64,000 nucleotides of DNA. Origin: Caulobacter hibisci (GTDB taxonomy: Bacteria > Pseudomonadota > Alphaproteobacteria > Caulobacterales > Caulobacteraceae). Shown here one piece after another: positions 8,645 to 16,031 of the stretch; positions within the stretch are counted from its first letter, which is position 1; the number at the start of each line of letters is the position of its first letter. The stretch covers positions 16,217 through 80,216 of the forward strand of contig NZ_JADWOX010000024.1 of the NCBI RefSeq assembly GCF_016135805.1, written 5' to 3'. A program made the translations under genes and the position numbers. The notes under the pieces are model-generated. The model was not told where the DNA came from, did not search any database, and saw only the letters and a program-made list of their open reading frames with translations.

Positions 8645-8696
8645 CAGAAAACGACTGGGCCATGAAAACCCGGCTGCGGGGGAGCGAGGAGAGCGC

Positions 8697-9311
8697 GTGC
8701 GCGTCAAGACCGAGGAGAAGCGGAAATGCATCCTGGAGGCCGCCAAGGCGGTGTTCCTGGAGCGCGGATTCCTGGGCGCCAGCATGGCCGAGGTCTCGGC
8801 CCGGGCCGGCGGCTCCAAGCAGACGCTGTACAGCTACTTCGCGTCGAAGGACGACCTGTTCGTCGCCACCATGCTGGAGAAGGGGACCCAGATCATCGAT
8901 CCGGTGTTCGCCACCTTCGACACCGAAGAAGAGCTGCGCCCGGCGCTGAACCGGTTCGGTCGCGCCTTCCTGCCGTTCATCGCCAGCGACGAGGTGCTGG
9001 CCTTCCGGCGGATGATCATCGCCGAGGGCGCGCGCTCCAATCTCGGCCAGCTGTTCTTCGAGAACGGCCCCAAGCGCGGGTGGACCCGGATGACCGCGCG
9101 GTTCGAATACTTCATGGCGGCGGGCAAGATGCGGCGGGTCGATCCGTGGCGCGCGGCCATGCACTTCCAGGCCCTGTGCGAGTCCGGACCGTTCTACCGC
9201 CTGCTGGAGGGCGTGCTGAAGGAGCTGACGCCGGAGCTGATCGACGAGACGGTCGACGCCGCGGTCGACGTCTTCATGCGCGCCTATGGCGTGGAGTCTG
9301 AGGCGGCCTGA
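8697..9311 (+). CDS. TetR-family transcriptional regulator of the efflux operon
   Basis: DNA-binding repressor of 204 residues. The GTG at 8697 is chosen because AGGAG sits 5 bp upstream and the TetR homology begins immediately (TEEKRKCILEAAKAVFLERG). Longer in-frame starts would fall inside the palindromic operator. The N-terminal helix-turn-helix is SMAEVSARAGGSKQTLYSYF (about residues 28-47), and the C-terminal ligand domain is of the AefR/YbiH type. It is divergent from the NodT-HlyD-MFS operon, the classic arrangement for a local repressor that is released by an exported compound. Confidence 0.88.
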   Translation: MRVKTEEKRKCILEAAKAVFLERGFLGASMAEVSARAGGSKQTLYSYFASKDDLFVATMLEKGTQIIDPVFATFDTEEELRPALNRFGRAFLPFIASDEVLAFRRMIIAEGARSNLGQLFFENGPKRGWTRMTARFEYFMAAGKMRRVDPWRAAMHFQALCESGPFYRLLEGVLKELTPELIDETVDAAVDVFMRAYGVESEAA

Positions 9312-9379
9312 GTCCGTTTGCACGCCGGTCGTTCCGGGCTAATCTTGCACTCGGAAGTCGTTCCGGGTGGAGGCTCGCG

Positions 9380-9868
9380 ATGTCGAACCGGGTCGAGCGA
9401 ACGGTCGCGCTTTGCATGGCGATAGGCGTGCTGACGGCGTGCGCGTCCACGCCGGAAGCGCGGCGCGCCAGTCTCGGGCCCCTGCGGACCGCGCTGACCA
9501 CCTCTCCGGAGCTGCTGCGCGAGCGCGCCGACCGCAACGACGGCGCCGCCCAGCTGAGCCTGGCCTTGCTCTACGAATACGGCCAGGGCGGCGTAGAGCG
9601 TGACCCGATGGAGTCCTTTCGCCTGCGCAGCGCGGCGACCAGAACGCGCGGCTCCACGCCGATCACGACCTATATCGCCGGCCTGAACGGCAAGCCGGGC
9701 CGGGTCTCGATGATCTTCGTGCCGCGCTACGACATCACGCCGAGCCAGGCGCTGGTGAACCTGGCCTGCGGCAAGGCCCTGGCCACGGGTGATCGCTCGC
9801 CGGTCGCGCTGGAGGCGTGCGGCGGCGAAGTCGGCTACGACCAGTTGGCGGCCGTCTGGCGGCGCTAA
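9380..9868 (+). CDS. small lipoprotein with one Sel1-like repeat
   Basis: 162 residues. The signal sequence ends in lipobox LTAC (Cys about residue 21), so the protein should be lipid-anchored. Residues about 56-85 (AAQLSLALLYEYGQG...RDPMESFRLRSAA) match a single Sel1/TPR-like repeat. The remaining C-terminus contains two cysteines in short motifs (LACGKAL, EACGGEVGY). Sel1 proteins are usually protein-interaction adaptors; no specific role can be given. Its stop codon overlaps by 4 bp the stop of the convergent hydrolase gene. Confidence 0.75.
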   Translation: MSNRVERTVALCMAIGVLTACASTPEARRASLGPLRTALTTSPELLRERADRNDGAAQLSLALLYEYGQGGVERDPMESFRLRSAATRTRGSTPITTYIAGLNGKPGRVSMIFVPRYDITPSQALVNLACGKALATGDRSPVALEACGGEVGYDQLAAVWRR

Positions 9869-10503
9869 CCGGCCGCGCCGGCGATCAGCTCCAGGGCGTC
9901 GGCTTCTGACACCACCTCGGCGTACTTGGCTTGCAGGTCGAAGAGGTTGGCTTCCTGCACGCGCTCGTCGCGGTCGCCGGAGGCTTCGCGCACCACGAAC
10001 GGGATGAAGCCGTGCTGCAGGGCGTCCAGCGCGCTGGCCCGCACGCAGCCGCTGGTCGAAAAGCCGCCCATGACCACGGTGTCGACGCCCATGGCCCGCA
10101 GGGTCGAGGCCAGCGGCGTGCCGAAGAAGGCCGAGGCGTACTGCTTGGACAGTACGATCTCGCCCTCGATCGGGGTTATCTCTTTCGGGAAGGCGCCCAG
10201 CGGCGAGCCTTCCTGGAAGGCCTTCAGGGCCGGCACCTTGCGATAGAACACCCCGCCGTCGCGGCCGCCGACGCCGGCCTGGTAGACGACGTTGGTCAGG
10301 ATCACCGGGATGCCCGCCTTGCGCGCCGCCTGCAGCAGGCGGGCGTTGCTGGCCAGGGCCGCCTCGACGCCGGCATAGAGCGGCGAGTCCGGCAGCAGAT
10401 AGGCGTCGACCACGTCGATGATCAGCAGGGCCGGGCTCTTGCCGAAGGCCAGGCGACCGCCGAAGCCGGCCTTGTGGTAGTCCGCGTCCAGGTCTTCAGC
10501 CAT
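9865..10503 (-). CDS. isochorismatase-family cysteine hydrolase (carbamoylsarcosine amidase-like)
   Basis: 212-residue cytosolic amidohydrolase. The ATG at 10503 has GGAG upstream. The catalytic triad is visible: Asp30 (LLIIDVVDAY), Lys120 (VLSKQYASAFFGTP) and nucleophile Cys153 (MGGFSTSGCVRASA). STSGCVRA is typical of N-carbamoylsarcosine amidase-like members, which release ammonia and CO2 from carbamoyl groups. Next to hydantoinase-family genes, a role in removing a carbamoyl or amide group fits, but the substrate is unknown. It may be the distal member of the CoA-transferase/HyuB/HyuA group, although 220 bp with repeats separates it from them. Confidence 0.85.
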   Translation of the reverse strand: MAEDLDADYHKAGFGGRLAFGKSPALLIIDVVDAYLLPDSPLYAGVEAALASNARLLQAARKAGIPVILTNVVYQAGVGGRDGGVFYRKVPALKAFQEGSPLGAFPKEITPIEGEIVLSKQYASAFFGTPLASTLRAMGVDTVVMGGFSTSGCVRASALDALQHGFIPFVVREASGDRDERVQEANLFDLQAKYAEVVSEADALELIAGAAG

Positions 10504-10572
10504 TTCTACTCCGTGCATCCCCGCGCAGGGCGGGGATCCAAGCTGACCATTGTTGAGCGCGCGGTGCGTGGT

Positions 10573-10670
10573 CCTCGTCCTTCGACAGGCTCAGGATGAG
10601 GACCAATTTGCAGGCCGCAGGATCGTAGGCGATTGCAGTAGAAAACCTCATCCTGAGCTTGTCGAAGCAT
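10573..10670. repeat. pair of inverted CTTCGACAGGCTCAGGATGAGG repeats
   Basis: A unit at 10573-10601 reads CCTTCGACAGGCTCAGGATG. A second unit at 10646-10670 is its inverted copy (CATCCTGAGCTTGTCGAAG). They are separated by about 45 bp. A third unit is at 39573-39603. This repeat type is widespread in alphaproteobacterial genomes. The remaining 10504-10726 interval holds no gene. Confidence 0.8.
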
Positions 10671-10726
10671 GCCCTTGGGCGGGCCGTGCAGGCACGGCCC
10701 TAGGGGACGAGGTTTTCGCGTGGTCG

Positions 10727-11920
10727 CTAGACCACCCCCTGCTCGGCGAAGGCCTTCAGCTCGCTCTCCGAGATTCCCAGCTCGCCCCAGACCGCGCCGT
10801 TGTCCTGGCCCACCGCCTGCGAGGCGATGGCGCGGACGACGCCGGGGGTCTTGGACAGCTTGGGCATGACGTTCTGCATCGGCAGCTCGCCCCAGCGCGG
10901 GTGGTCGAGCGTGACGATCGACTCCCGGGCCGCGAAGTGCGGATCGGCCAGCATCTCGGGCGCGCGATAGATCTTTCCGGCCGGCACGCCGGCCTCGATC
11001 ATCTTGGCCTCGACCTCGTCGACCGTCAGGGTCTTGGTCCAGGCCTCGATGAGGGCGTCCAGCGCCTTCATGTTGCGGCCGCGGTTGACGTGGTTGACGT
11101 AGTCGGGGTGCTGGGCGAGCTCGGGCTGGCCCATGGCCTTGCACAGGCGACCGAACACCGTGTCCTGGTTGGCGGCGATCAGGTAGTCGCCGTCCTTGCA
11201 GTGATAGACGTTCGACGGCGCGATGCCGGGCAGCACCGAGCCCGAGCGCTCGCGGATGTAGCCCATGACCTTGTAGTCGGGGACCAGGCTCTCCATCACC
11301 TGCAGCACCGCCTCGTAGAGCGAGCTGTCGACCACCTGGCCCTGGCCGGTGGCGTCGCGGTGGCGCAGGGCGGCGAGGGCGCCCAGGCACCCGTAGGTCG
11401 CCGCCAGGGCGTCGCCGATCGAGATGCCCATGCGCGAGGGCGCGCGGTCGGGATCGCCGACGATGTGGCGCCAGCCGCCCATGGCCTCGCCGATGCCGCC
11501 AAAGCCCGCCCGGTCGGCATAGGGACCGGTCTGGCCGTAGCCCGACACCCGCACGATGATCAGGCCCGGGTTCTCGGCGTGCAGGGTCTCGGGCGACAGG
11601 CCCCAGCCCTCCAGCGTGCCCGGCCGGAAGTTCTCGATGAGGATGTCGGCCGTGGCGATCAGCTTGCGGGCCAGGGCCTGGCCTTCGGGCACGCGCAGAT
11701 TGGCCGAGACCGTGCGCTTGTTGCGGGCCACGACCTCCCACCACAGCGGATAGTCGCCGCGGCCCCAGTCGCGCATCGGGTCGCCCTTGCCGGGCGGCTC
11801 GATCTTGATGACGTCCGCGCCCATGTCGCCCAGCAACTGGCCGCAGAAGGGACCAGCGATCAGCTGGCCCATCTCGACGACGCGCAGGCCCTTGAGGGGA
11901 CCGGTGTTTTCAACCGTCAT
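10727..11920 (-). CDS. CaiB/BaiF family (class III) CoA-transferase
   Basis: 397-residue enzyme that moves CoA between carboxylic acids, typically activating a catabolic intermediate. The N-terminus has the family signature (LKGLRVVEMGQLIAGPFC, GDMGADVIKIEPP), then SGYGQTGPYADRAGFG and VDSSLYEAVLQ. In SLYEAV, Glu lies where many members have the catalytic Asp; this variant is frequent in a subgroup. It follows hyuB by 12 bp in an apparent hyuA-hyuB-CoA-transferase operon. It would supply a CoA thioester to the HMG-CoA-lyase-like enzyme further along the cluster, which is inference. Confidence 0.88.
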   Translation of the reverse strand: MTVENTGPLKGLRVVEMGQLIAGPFCGQLLGDMGADVIKIEPPGKGDPMRDWGRGDYPLWWEVVARNKRTVSANLRVPEGQALARKLIATADILIENFRPGTLEGWGLSPETLHAENPGLIIVRVSGYGQTGPYADRAGFGGIGEAMGGWRHIVGDPDRAPSRMGISIGDALAATYGCLGALAALRHRDATGQGQVVDSSLYEAVLQVMESLVPDYKVMGYIRERSGSVLPGIAPSNVYHCKDGDYLIAANQDTVFGRLCKAMGQPELAQHPDYVNHVNRGRNMKALDALIEAWTKTLTVDEVEAKMIEAGVPAGKIYRAPEMLADPHFAARESIVTLDHPRWGELPMQNVMPKLSKTPGVVRAIASQAVGQDNGAVWGELGISESELKAFAEQGVV

Positions 11921-11932
11921 GACGCTTACGAC

Positions 11933-13816
11933 CTACTCCGCCGCCAGGGCCAGCGGCGCGTTGCGCCACACGGGCGGACGCGGCGCGGGCAGGCCGGTGT
12001 CGGCCAGGCACGAGGCGCGCAGCTCGTCGAGCGACGGACCGCGATCGAACACTTCCAGCGGGCCGCGTTCGGCGCGGATCTTGGCCCGGAGGGCCTCGGT
12101 GGCGGCCGCATCGACCTTGCCGGCGGCGTCCAGCACCACGCCGTAGCGCTTGGCGCCCTCGGCGCTGACCAGGCCGCGCGCGACCTCCAGCTCGACCAGC
12201 TCGACCTCGCGCTCCAGCGGGTCGCCCCAGCCGCCGCCGCCCCAGGTGACGAAGTGCAGCAGGTCGCCCTTGTCGACCTGGACGCCGTCGCACTTGGAGG
12301 GCAGGGCGAGGCTCTCGCCATTGGCCTTGTCGAGGCGCTTCCACGAGCGGGCGCCCGGGGCGCCGCCGTTGACGCCCCACGGCGGCACGAACCAGCGGTC
12401 GTCGTGGATGGCGATCGTGCCGGCTTCCGTGAACTTGTAGGTCATGTGGATGCCGTTGCCGCCCCGGAAGCGCCCGGCGCCGCCGCTGTCGGCCACGCTC
12501 TCGTAGCGCTCGATGATCATCGGGAAGTAGCGTTCCAGGAACTCGTTCGGCACGTTAGTGAAGCCCGGCCACAGCGAGTGGCCGTCGGCGCCGTCGCCGA
12601 ACGGACGGCCCGGAATGCCGCCGAAGCCGATCTGGAACAGCTGGAACCACTCGCCCTTGCCGTCGAAGCCCGAGAACATCAGGTGCGGCGAGCTCGAGAA
12701 GCCGGCGGCGCACAGGAATTCCGGGGTCTTTTGGCCGAGCAGCGCGCCCAGCACGTCGAAGATGCGGCCCAGGGCGTGGGTGCGGCAGGACAGGGCGGCC
12801 GGGAACTTCGGCTTCAGCAGGCTGCCTTCCGGGATCCGCACGTCGACGAGGTCGTAGAAGCCGTCGTTGAACAGGATCTGCGGGTCGAAGACCATGATCA
12901 TGTAGATGCCGAAGAACATCTTGAACATGTTCTCGTTCAGCAGGAAGTTGATCGAGCTTTCCGACTGCGGATCGGTGCCGTCGAAGTCGAGCACCACCTT
13001 GCCGCCCTCGCGCCACATGGTGCACTTGATCTTGAACGGGCCAGCGCCCTTGCCGTCGTCGCAGATGTAGTCCTCGAACGACACCGGCTGTTCGCCGATC
13101 GCGGTCGAGATCAGGTGGGCCATGGCGCGATGGTTGCGGGCCAGAAGCTCGGTCAGGGCCGAGTTGAAGACGTCGTCGCCGAAGCGTTCGCAGATCTCGA
13201 CCACCCGGCGGCCGGCCACGCGGCACGAGGCGACGATGGCGTGCAGGTCGGCCTTGAACCACTCGGGCATGCGCGACTGGTGGGCGGCGATGCGGACGAT
13301 GTCGCTCTGCAGCTCGCCCTTGCGGTACAGCTTCACCGGCGGCAGGCGGAAGCCTTCCTCGAAGATCGAGTTGGCGTCGGTGGGCAGCGAGCCGGGCACC
13401 TTGCCGCCGACATCGGTCATGTGGCCGAACATCGCCGACCAGGCGATCAGCCGGCCGTCGCGGAAGATCGGCGCGATGCACAGCTGGTCCGAGGTGTGGC
13501 TGATGGCGCCTTCGACCGAATAGGGGTCGTTGACGAGGATGATGTCGCCTTCCTCGATCTCGCCGTCATAGCCCTTGAGGAAGCCGTCGATGAACGAGCC
13601 GAACTGGCCCACCACCATGCGGCCGTCGCGGTCGGCGATCAGCGGAAAGGCGTCGCCCTGCTCGCGGATGCCGGGCGACAGCGCGGTGCGGAACAGGGTG
13701 GCGTCCATCTCGACGCGGGCGTTGCGCAGGGCGTTCTCGATGATGTCGAGCGTCACCGGATCGACGGCGACCTTGCCGAAGGGCGTGGAATTGGTTTCCA
13801 GGATGCGCGCGGGCAT
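11933..13816 (-). CDS. hydantoinase B / 5-oxoprolinase beta subunit family
   Basis: 627-residue HyuB-type subunit of an ATP-dependent amidohydrolase or carboxylase (hydantoinase, 5-oxoprolinase, acetone/acetophenone carboxylase group). The N-terminus VDPVTLDIIENALRNARVEM and the segment DILLVNDPYS-like IILVNDPYSVEGA are diagnostic, as are SCRTHALGRIFDVLGAL and the C-terminal GGGGWGDP. It starts 3 bp after the hyuA stop, with GGGAGG upstream, so the two subunits are translationally coupled. The family alone does not separate cyclic-amide hydrolysis from carboxylation. Confidence 0.9.
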   Translation of the reverse strand: MPARILETNSTPFGKVAVDPVTLDIIENALRNARVEMDATLFRTALSPGIREQGDAFPLIADRDGRMVVGQFGSFIDGFLKGYDGEIEEGDIILVNDPYSVEGAISHTSDQLCIAPIFRDGRLIAWSAMFGHMTDVGGKVPGSLPTDANSIFEEGFRLPPVKLYRKGELQSDIVRIAAHQSRMPEWFKADLHAIVASCRVAGRRVVEICERFGDDVFNSALTELLARNHRAMAHLISTAIGEQPVSFEDYICDDGKGAGPFKIKCTMWREGGKVVLDFDGTDPQSESSINFLLNENMFKMFFGIYMIMVFDPQILFNDGFYDLVDVRIPEGSLLKPKFPAALSCRTHALGRIFDVLGALLGQKTPEFLCAAGFSSSPHLMFSGFDGKGEWFQLFQIGFGGIPGRPFGDGADGHSLWPGFTNVPNEFLERYFPMIIERYESVADSGGAGRFRGGNGIHMTYKFTEAGTIAIHDDRWFVPPWGVNGGAPGARSWKRLDKANGESLALPSKCDGVQVDKGDLLHFVTWGGGGWGDPLEREVELVELEVARGLVSAEGAKRYGVVLDAAGKVDAAATEALRAKIRAERGPLEVFDRGPSLDELRASCLADTGLPAPRPPVWRNAPLALAAE

Positions 13817-13819
13817 GGC

Positions 13820-15889
13820 TCAGGCCTCCCCAAGGACGTTTGAAGTCGGGTTGATCAGGATGACGCCGTAGACGTCGACGACGGCTTCGCAGTCGGGCAG
13901 CACCAGGGTGGTCGAATCCATCTCGGTGATGATCGCCGGACCCGGGATGCGGTCGCCGGCGCGGAGCTTGGAGCGGTCGTAGATGGCGGCCGGCTTCATG
14001 CCGCCGTCGGCCCAGACCTCGTGGTCGCGGATCTTGGCGCGCGACGGATCGCCGTCGCCCTTCTCGATCTCGAGCGTCGGGATTTCCTGGACCTTGCCCA
14101 CGGCCACGGCGCGCAGGTTCACGAACTCATGCTCGGCGTCCATGTTGAACGTGAACAGGCGACGGTGCTCTTCGTCGAAGGCGGCCGCCAGACGGGCCAG
14201 GCCGCCGGCGTTCAGCATGTCCAGGGTCACGACCATCGGCACCTCGAAGGCCTGGCCGTGATAGCGGATGTCGATCTCGAAGCTGGTCTCGATCTCGGCG
14301 TCGGCGACGCCGTCGGCCTTCAGGGTGGCGCGGATCTGCGCGTCCATCTCGTTGAAGAACGACAGCACCTCGGTCTCGGTCGCCGCCGAAATCCGCTTGG
14401 AATAGGAGCGGGCGGTTTCGGTGCGCATGCGGGTCGTGGCGTCGCCCAGGGCGCAGAGCACGCCGGGCGAGACCGGCGACACGGCCGGCCAGGAGCCCAT
14501 CAGCTTGGCCACGGCGTTGACGTGCAAGGGGCCGGCGCCGCCGAAGCCCATCAGGGCGAAGTCGCGCGGGTCGTAGCCCTGCTGCACCGAGATCATGCGC
14601 AGCGCGCCGAACATGTTCTCGTTGACGATGTCGATTATGCCGCGGGCGGCCTCATAGAGGTCGATGCCCAGGGCGTCGGCGATGGTCTGCACCGCCGTGC
14701 GGGCGGCTTCGCGGTCCAGCTTGAAGGCGCCGCCCAGCAGGTCTTCCGGCAGGTAGCCGAGCACGACGTTGGCGTCGGTGACGGTGGGGGCGGTTCCGCC
14801 CTTGCCGTAGGCGGCCGGACCCGGCGCGGCTCCGGCCGACTCGGGGCCGACGCGCAGGGCGCGGGTCAGTTCCGGAACCTTGGCGATCGAGCCGCCGCCG
14901 GCGCCGACCGTCTTCACGTCCAGCGACGAGGCGCGGACCGTGAGGTGGCCGACGTCGGTGGTGCGCACGCGGCGCGGCTCGCCGTTCTCGATCAGGGCCA
15001 CGTCGGTCGAGGTGCCGCCGACGTCCAGCGTGAGGATGTTCTTCAGGCCCGAATTGCGGGCCACCCACAGGGCGCCGGTGACGCCGCCGGCGGGACCCGA
15101 CATCAGCAGGCTGACGGGATGCTCTTCGGACTTCTCCGACGACATCAGGCCGCCGTCTGAGCGCAGCAGGGCGATGCGGCCCTGCATGTCGAGGCCGCGC
15201 AGCTTGTCGCGCAGGTTCTTGACGTACTTGGAAACGACGGGGCGCACGGAAGCGTTGGCGACGGTGGTCAGGGTGCGCTCGTATTCCTGCATCTCCGGCA
15301 GGACCTCGTGCGACAGCGACACCAGCACGCCCGGCAGGATTTCGGCAGCCAGCTCGGCCACGCGGCGCTCGTGCGAGCCGTTCAGGTAGGCGTTCATCAG
15401 GGCGATGGTCACCGCCTCGACGCCCTGTTCCTTCAGCTTGGTCAGCTGGGCGCGGGCGTCGGCCTCGTCGAGCGGGCGGATTTCCTTGCCCGCCGCATCG
15501 ATGCGGCCCTTGATCTCGACCGTGTCTTCCAGCTTCGCCAGCGGCTCGGGCTTGGGCCAGATGATCCAGGCGGCCAGACCGCCGGGCACCAGCGAGCGGG
15601 CGATCTGCATCACCTGGTGGTAGCCTTCGGTGGTCACCAGGCCGACCCGGGCGCCCTTGCCCTCGAGCACGGCGTTGGTGGCCACGGTGGTGCCGTGCAG
15701 GAAGACGTCAACGTCCGACGGCTTGACCCCGGCCTTCTCGCAGACCGCGTTGACGCCGGTCATCACGCCGACCGAGCTGTCATGCGGGGTCGACGGCGTC
15801 TTGTGTCGCCAGAAGTCCCCCGTCGCCTCGTTCAGCAACAGCAGGTCGGTAAAGGTCCCGCCTACGTCCACGCCCAATCGGTAACCCAT
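13820..15889 (-). CDS. hydantoinase A / 5-oxoprolinase alpha subunit family
   Basis: 689-residue HyuA-type ATP-binding subunit. The N-terminal actin-fold phosphate loop is GVDVGGTFTDLLLL (residues 5-18). Later come LHGTTVATNAVLEGKGARVG, LTLDVGGTSTDVALI and GFGGAGPLHV, all family hallmarks. First gene of the hyuA-hyuB-CoA-transferase run; GAGG precedes the ATG. Such pairs hydrolyse 5-oxoproline or hydantoins, or with a gamma subunit carboxylate acetone or acetophenone. No gamma-like small subunit is visible here. Confidence 0.92.
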   Translation of the reverse strand: MGYRLGVDVGGTFTDLLLLNEATGDFWRHKTPSTPHDSSVGVMTGVNAVCEKAGVKPSDVDVFLHGTTVATNAVLEGKGARVGLVTTEGYHQVMQIARSLVPGGLAAWIIWPKPEPLAKLEDTVEIKGRIDAAGKEIRPLDEADARAQLTKLKEQGVEAVTIALMNAYLNGSHERRVAELAAEILPGVLVSLSHEVLPEMQEYERTLTTVANASVRPVVSKYVKNLRDKLRGLDMQGRIALLRSDGGLMSSEKSEEHPVSLLMSGPAGGVTGALWVARNSGLKNILTLDVGGTSTDVALIENGEPRRVRTTDVGHLTVRASSLDVKTVGAGGGSIAKVPELTRALRVGPESAGAAPGPAAYGKGGTAPTVTDANVVLGYLPEDLLGGAFKLDREAARTAVQTIADALGIDLYEAARGIIDIVNENMFGALRMISVQQGYDPRDFALMGFGGAGPLHVNAVAKLMGSWPAVSPVSPGVLCALGDATTRMRTETARSYSKRISAATETEVLSFFNEMDAQIRATLKADGVADAEIETSFEIDIRYHGQAFEVPMVVTLDMLNAGGLARLAAAFDEEHRRLFTFNMDAEHEFVNLRAVAVGKVQEIPTLEIEKGDGDPSRAKIRDHEVWADGGMKPAAIYDRSKLRAGDRIPGPAIITEMDSTTLVLPDCEAVVDVYGVILINPTSNVLGEA

Positions 15890-15910
15890 CGTCAGCCTCT
15901 TTGCTGGCGC

Positions 15911-15991
15911 GTCGCCGTCCCCCAGGAACGGCGACGCGACGCCTATTGAGACGACATTCCCCCGATCGGGCGACGCGCGCCGGATCGGGGG
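15911..15991. terminator. two consecutive strong hairpins after the TBDR gene
   Basis: Hairpin 1 is GTCGCCGT...ACGGCGAC (15911-15935). Hairpin 2 is CCCCCGATC...GATCGGGGG (15959-15991). They lie between the stop of the receptor gene and the start of hyuA, both minus strand. No T-run follows, so they may slow or process the transcript rather than act as a classical terminator. Confidence 0.45.
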
Positions 15992-16031
15992 CGGGGTTTC
16001 ACCGCTGTGCGGGCGCCGCCCTTCGAAGTCC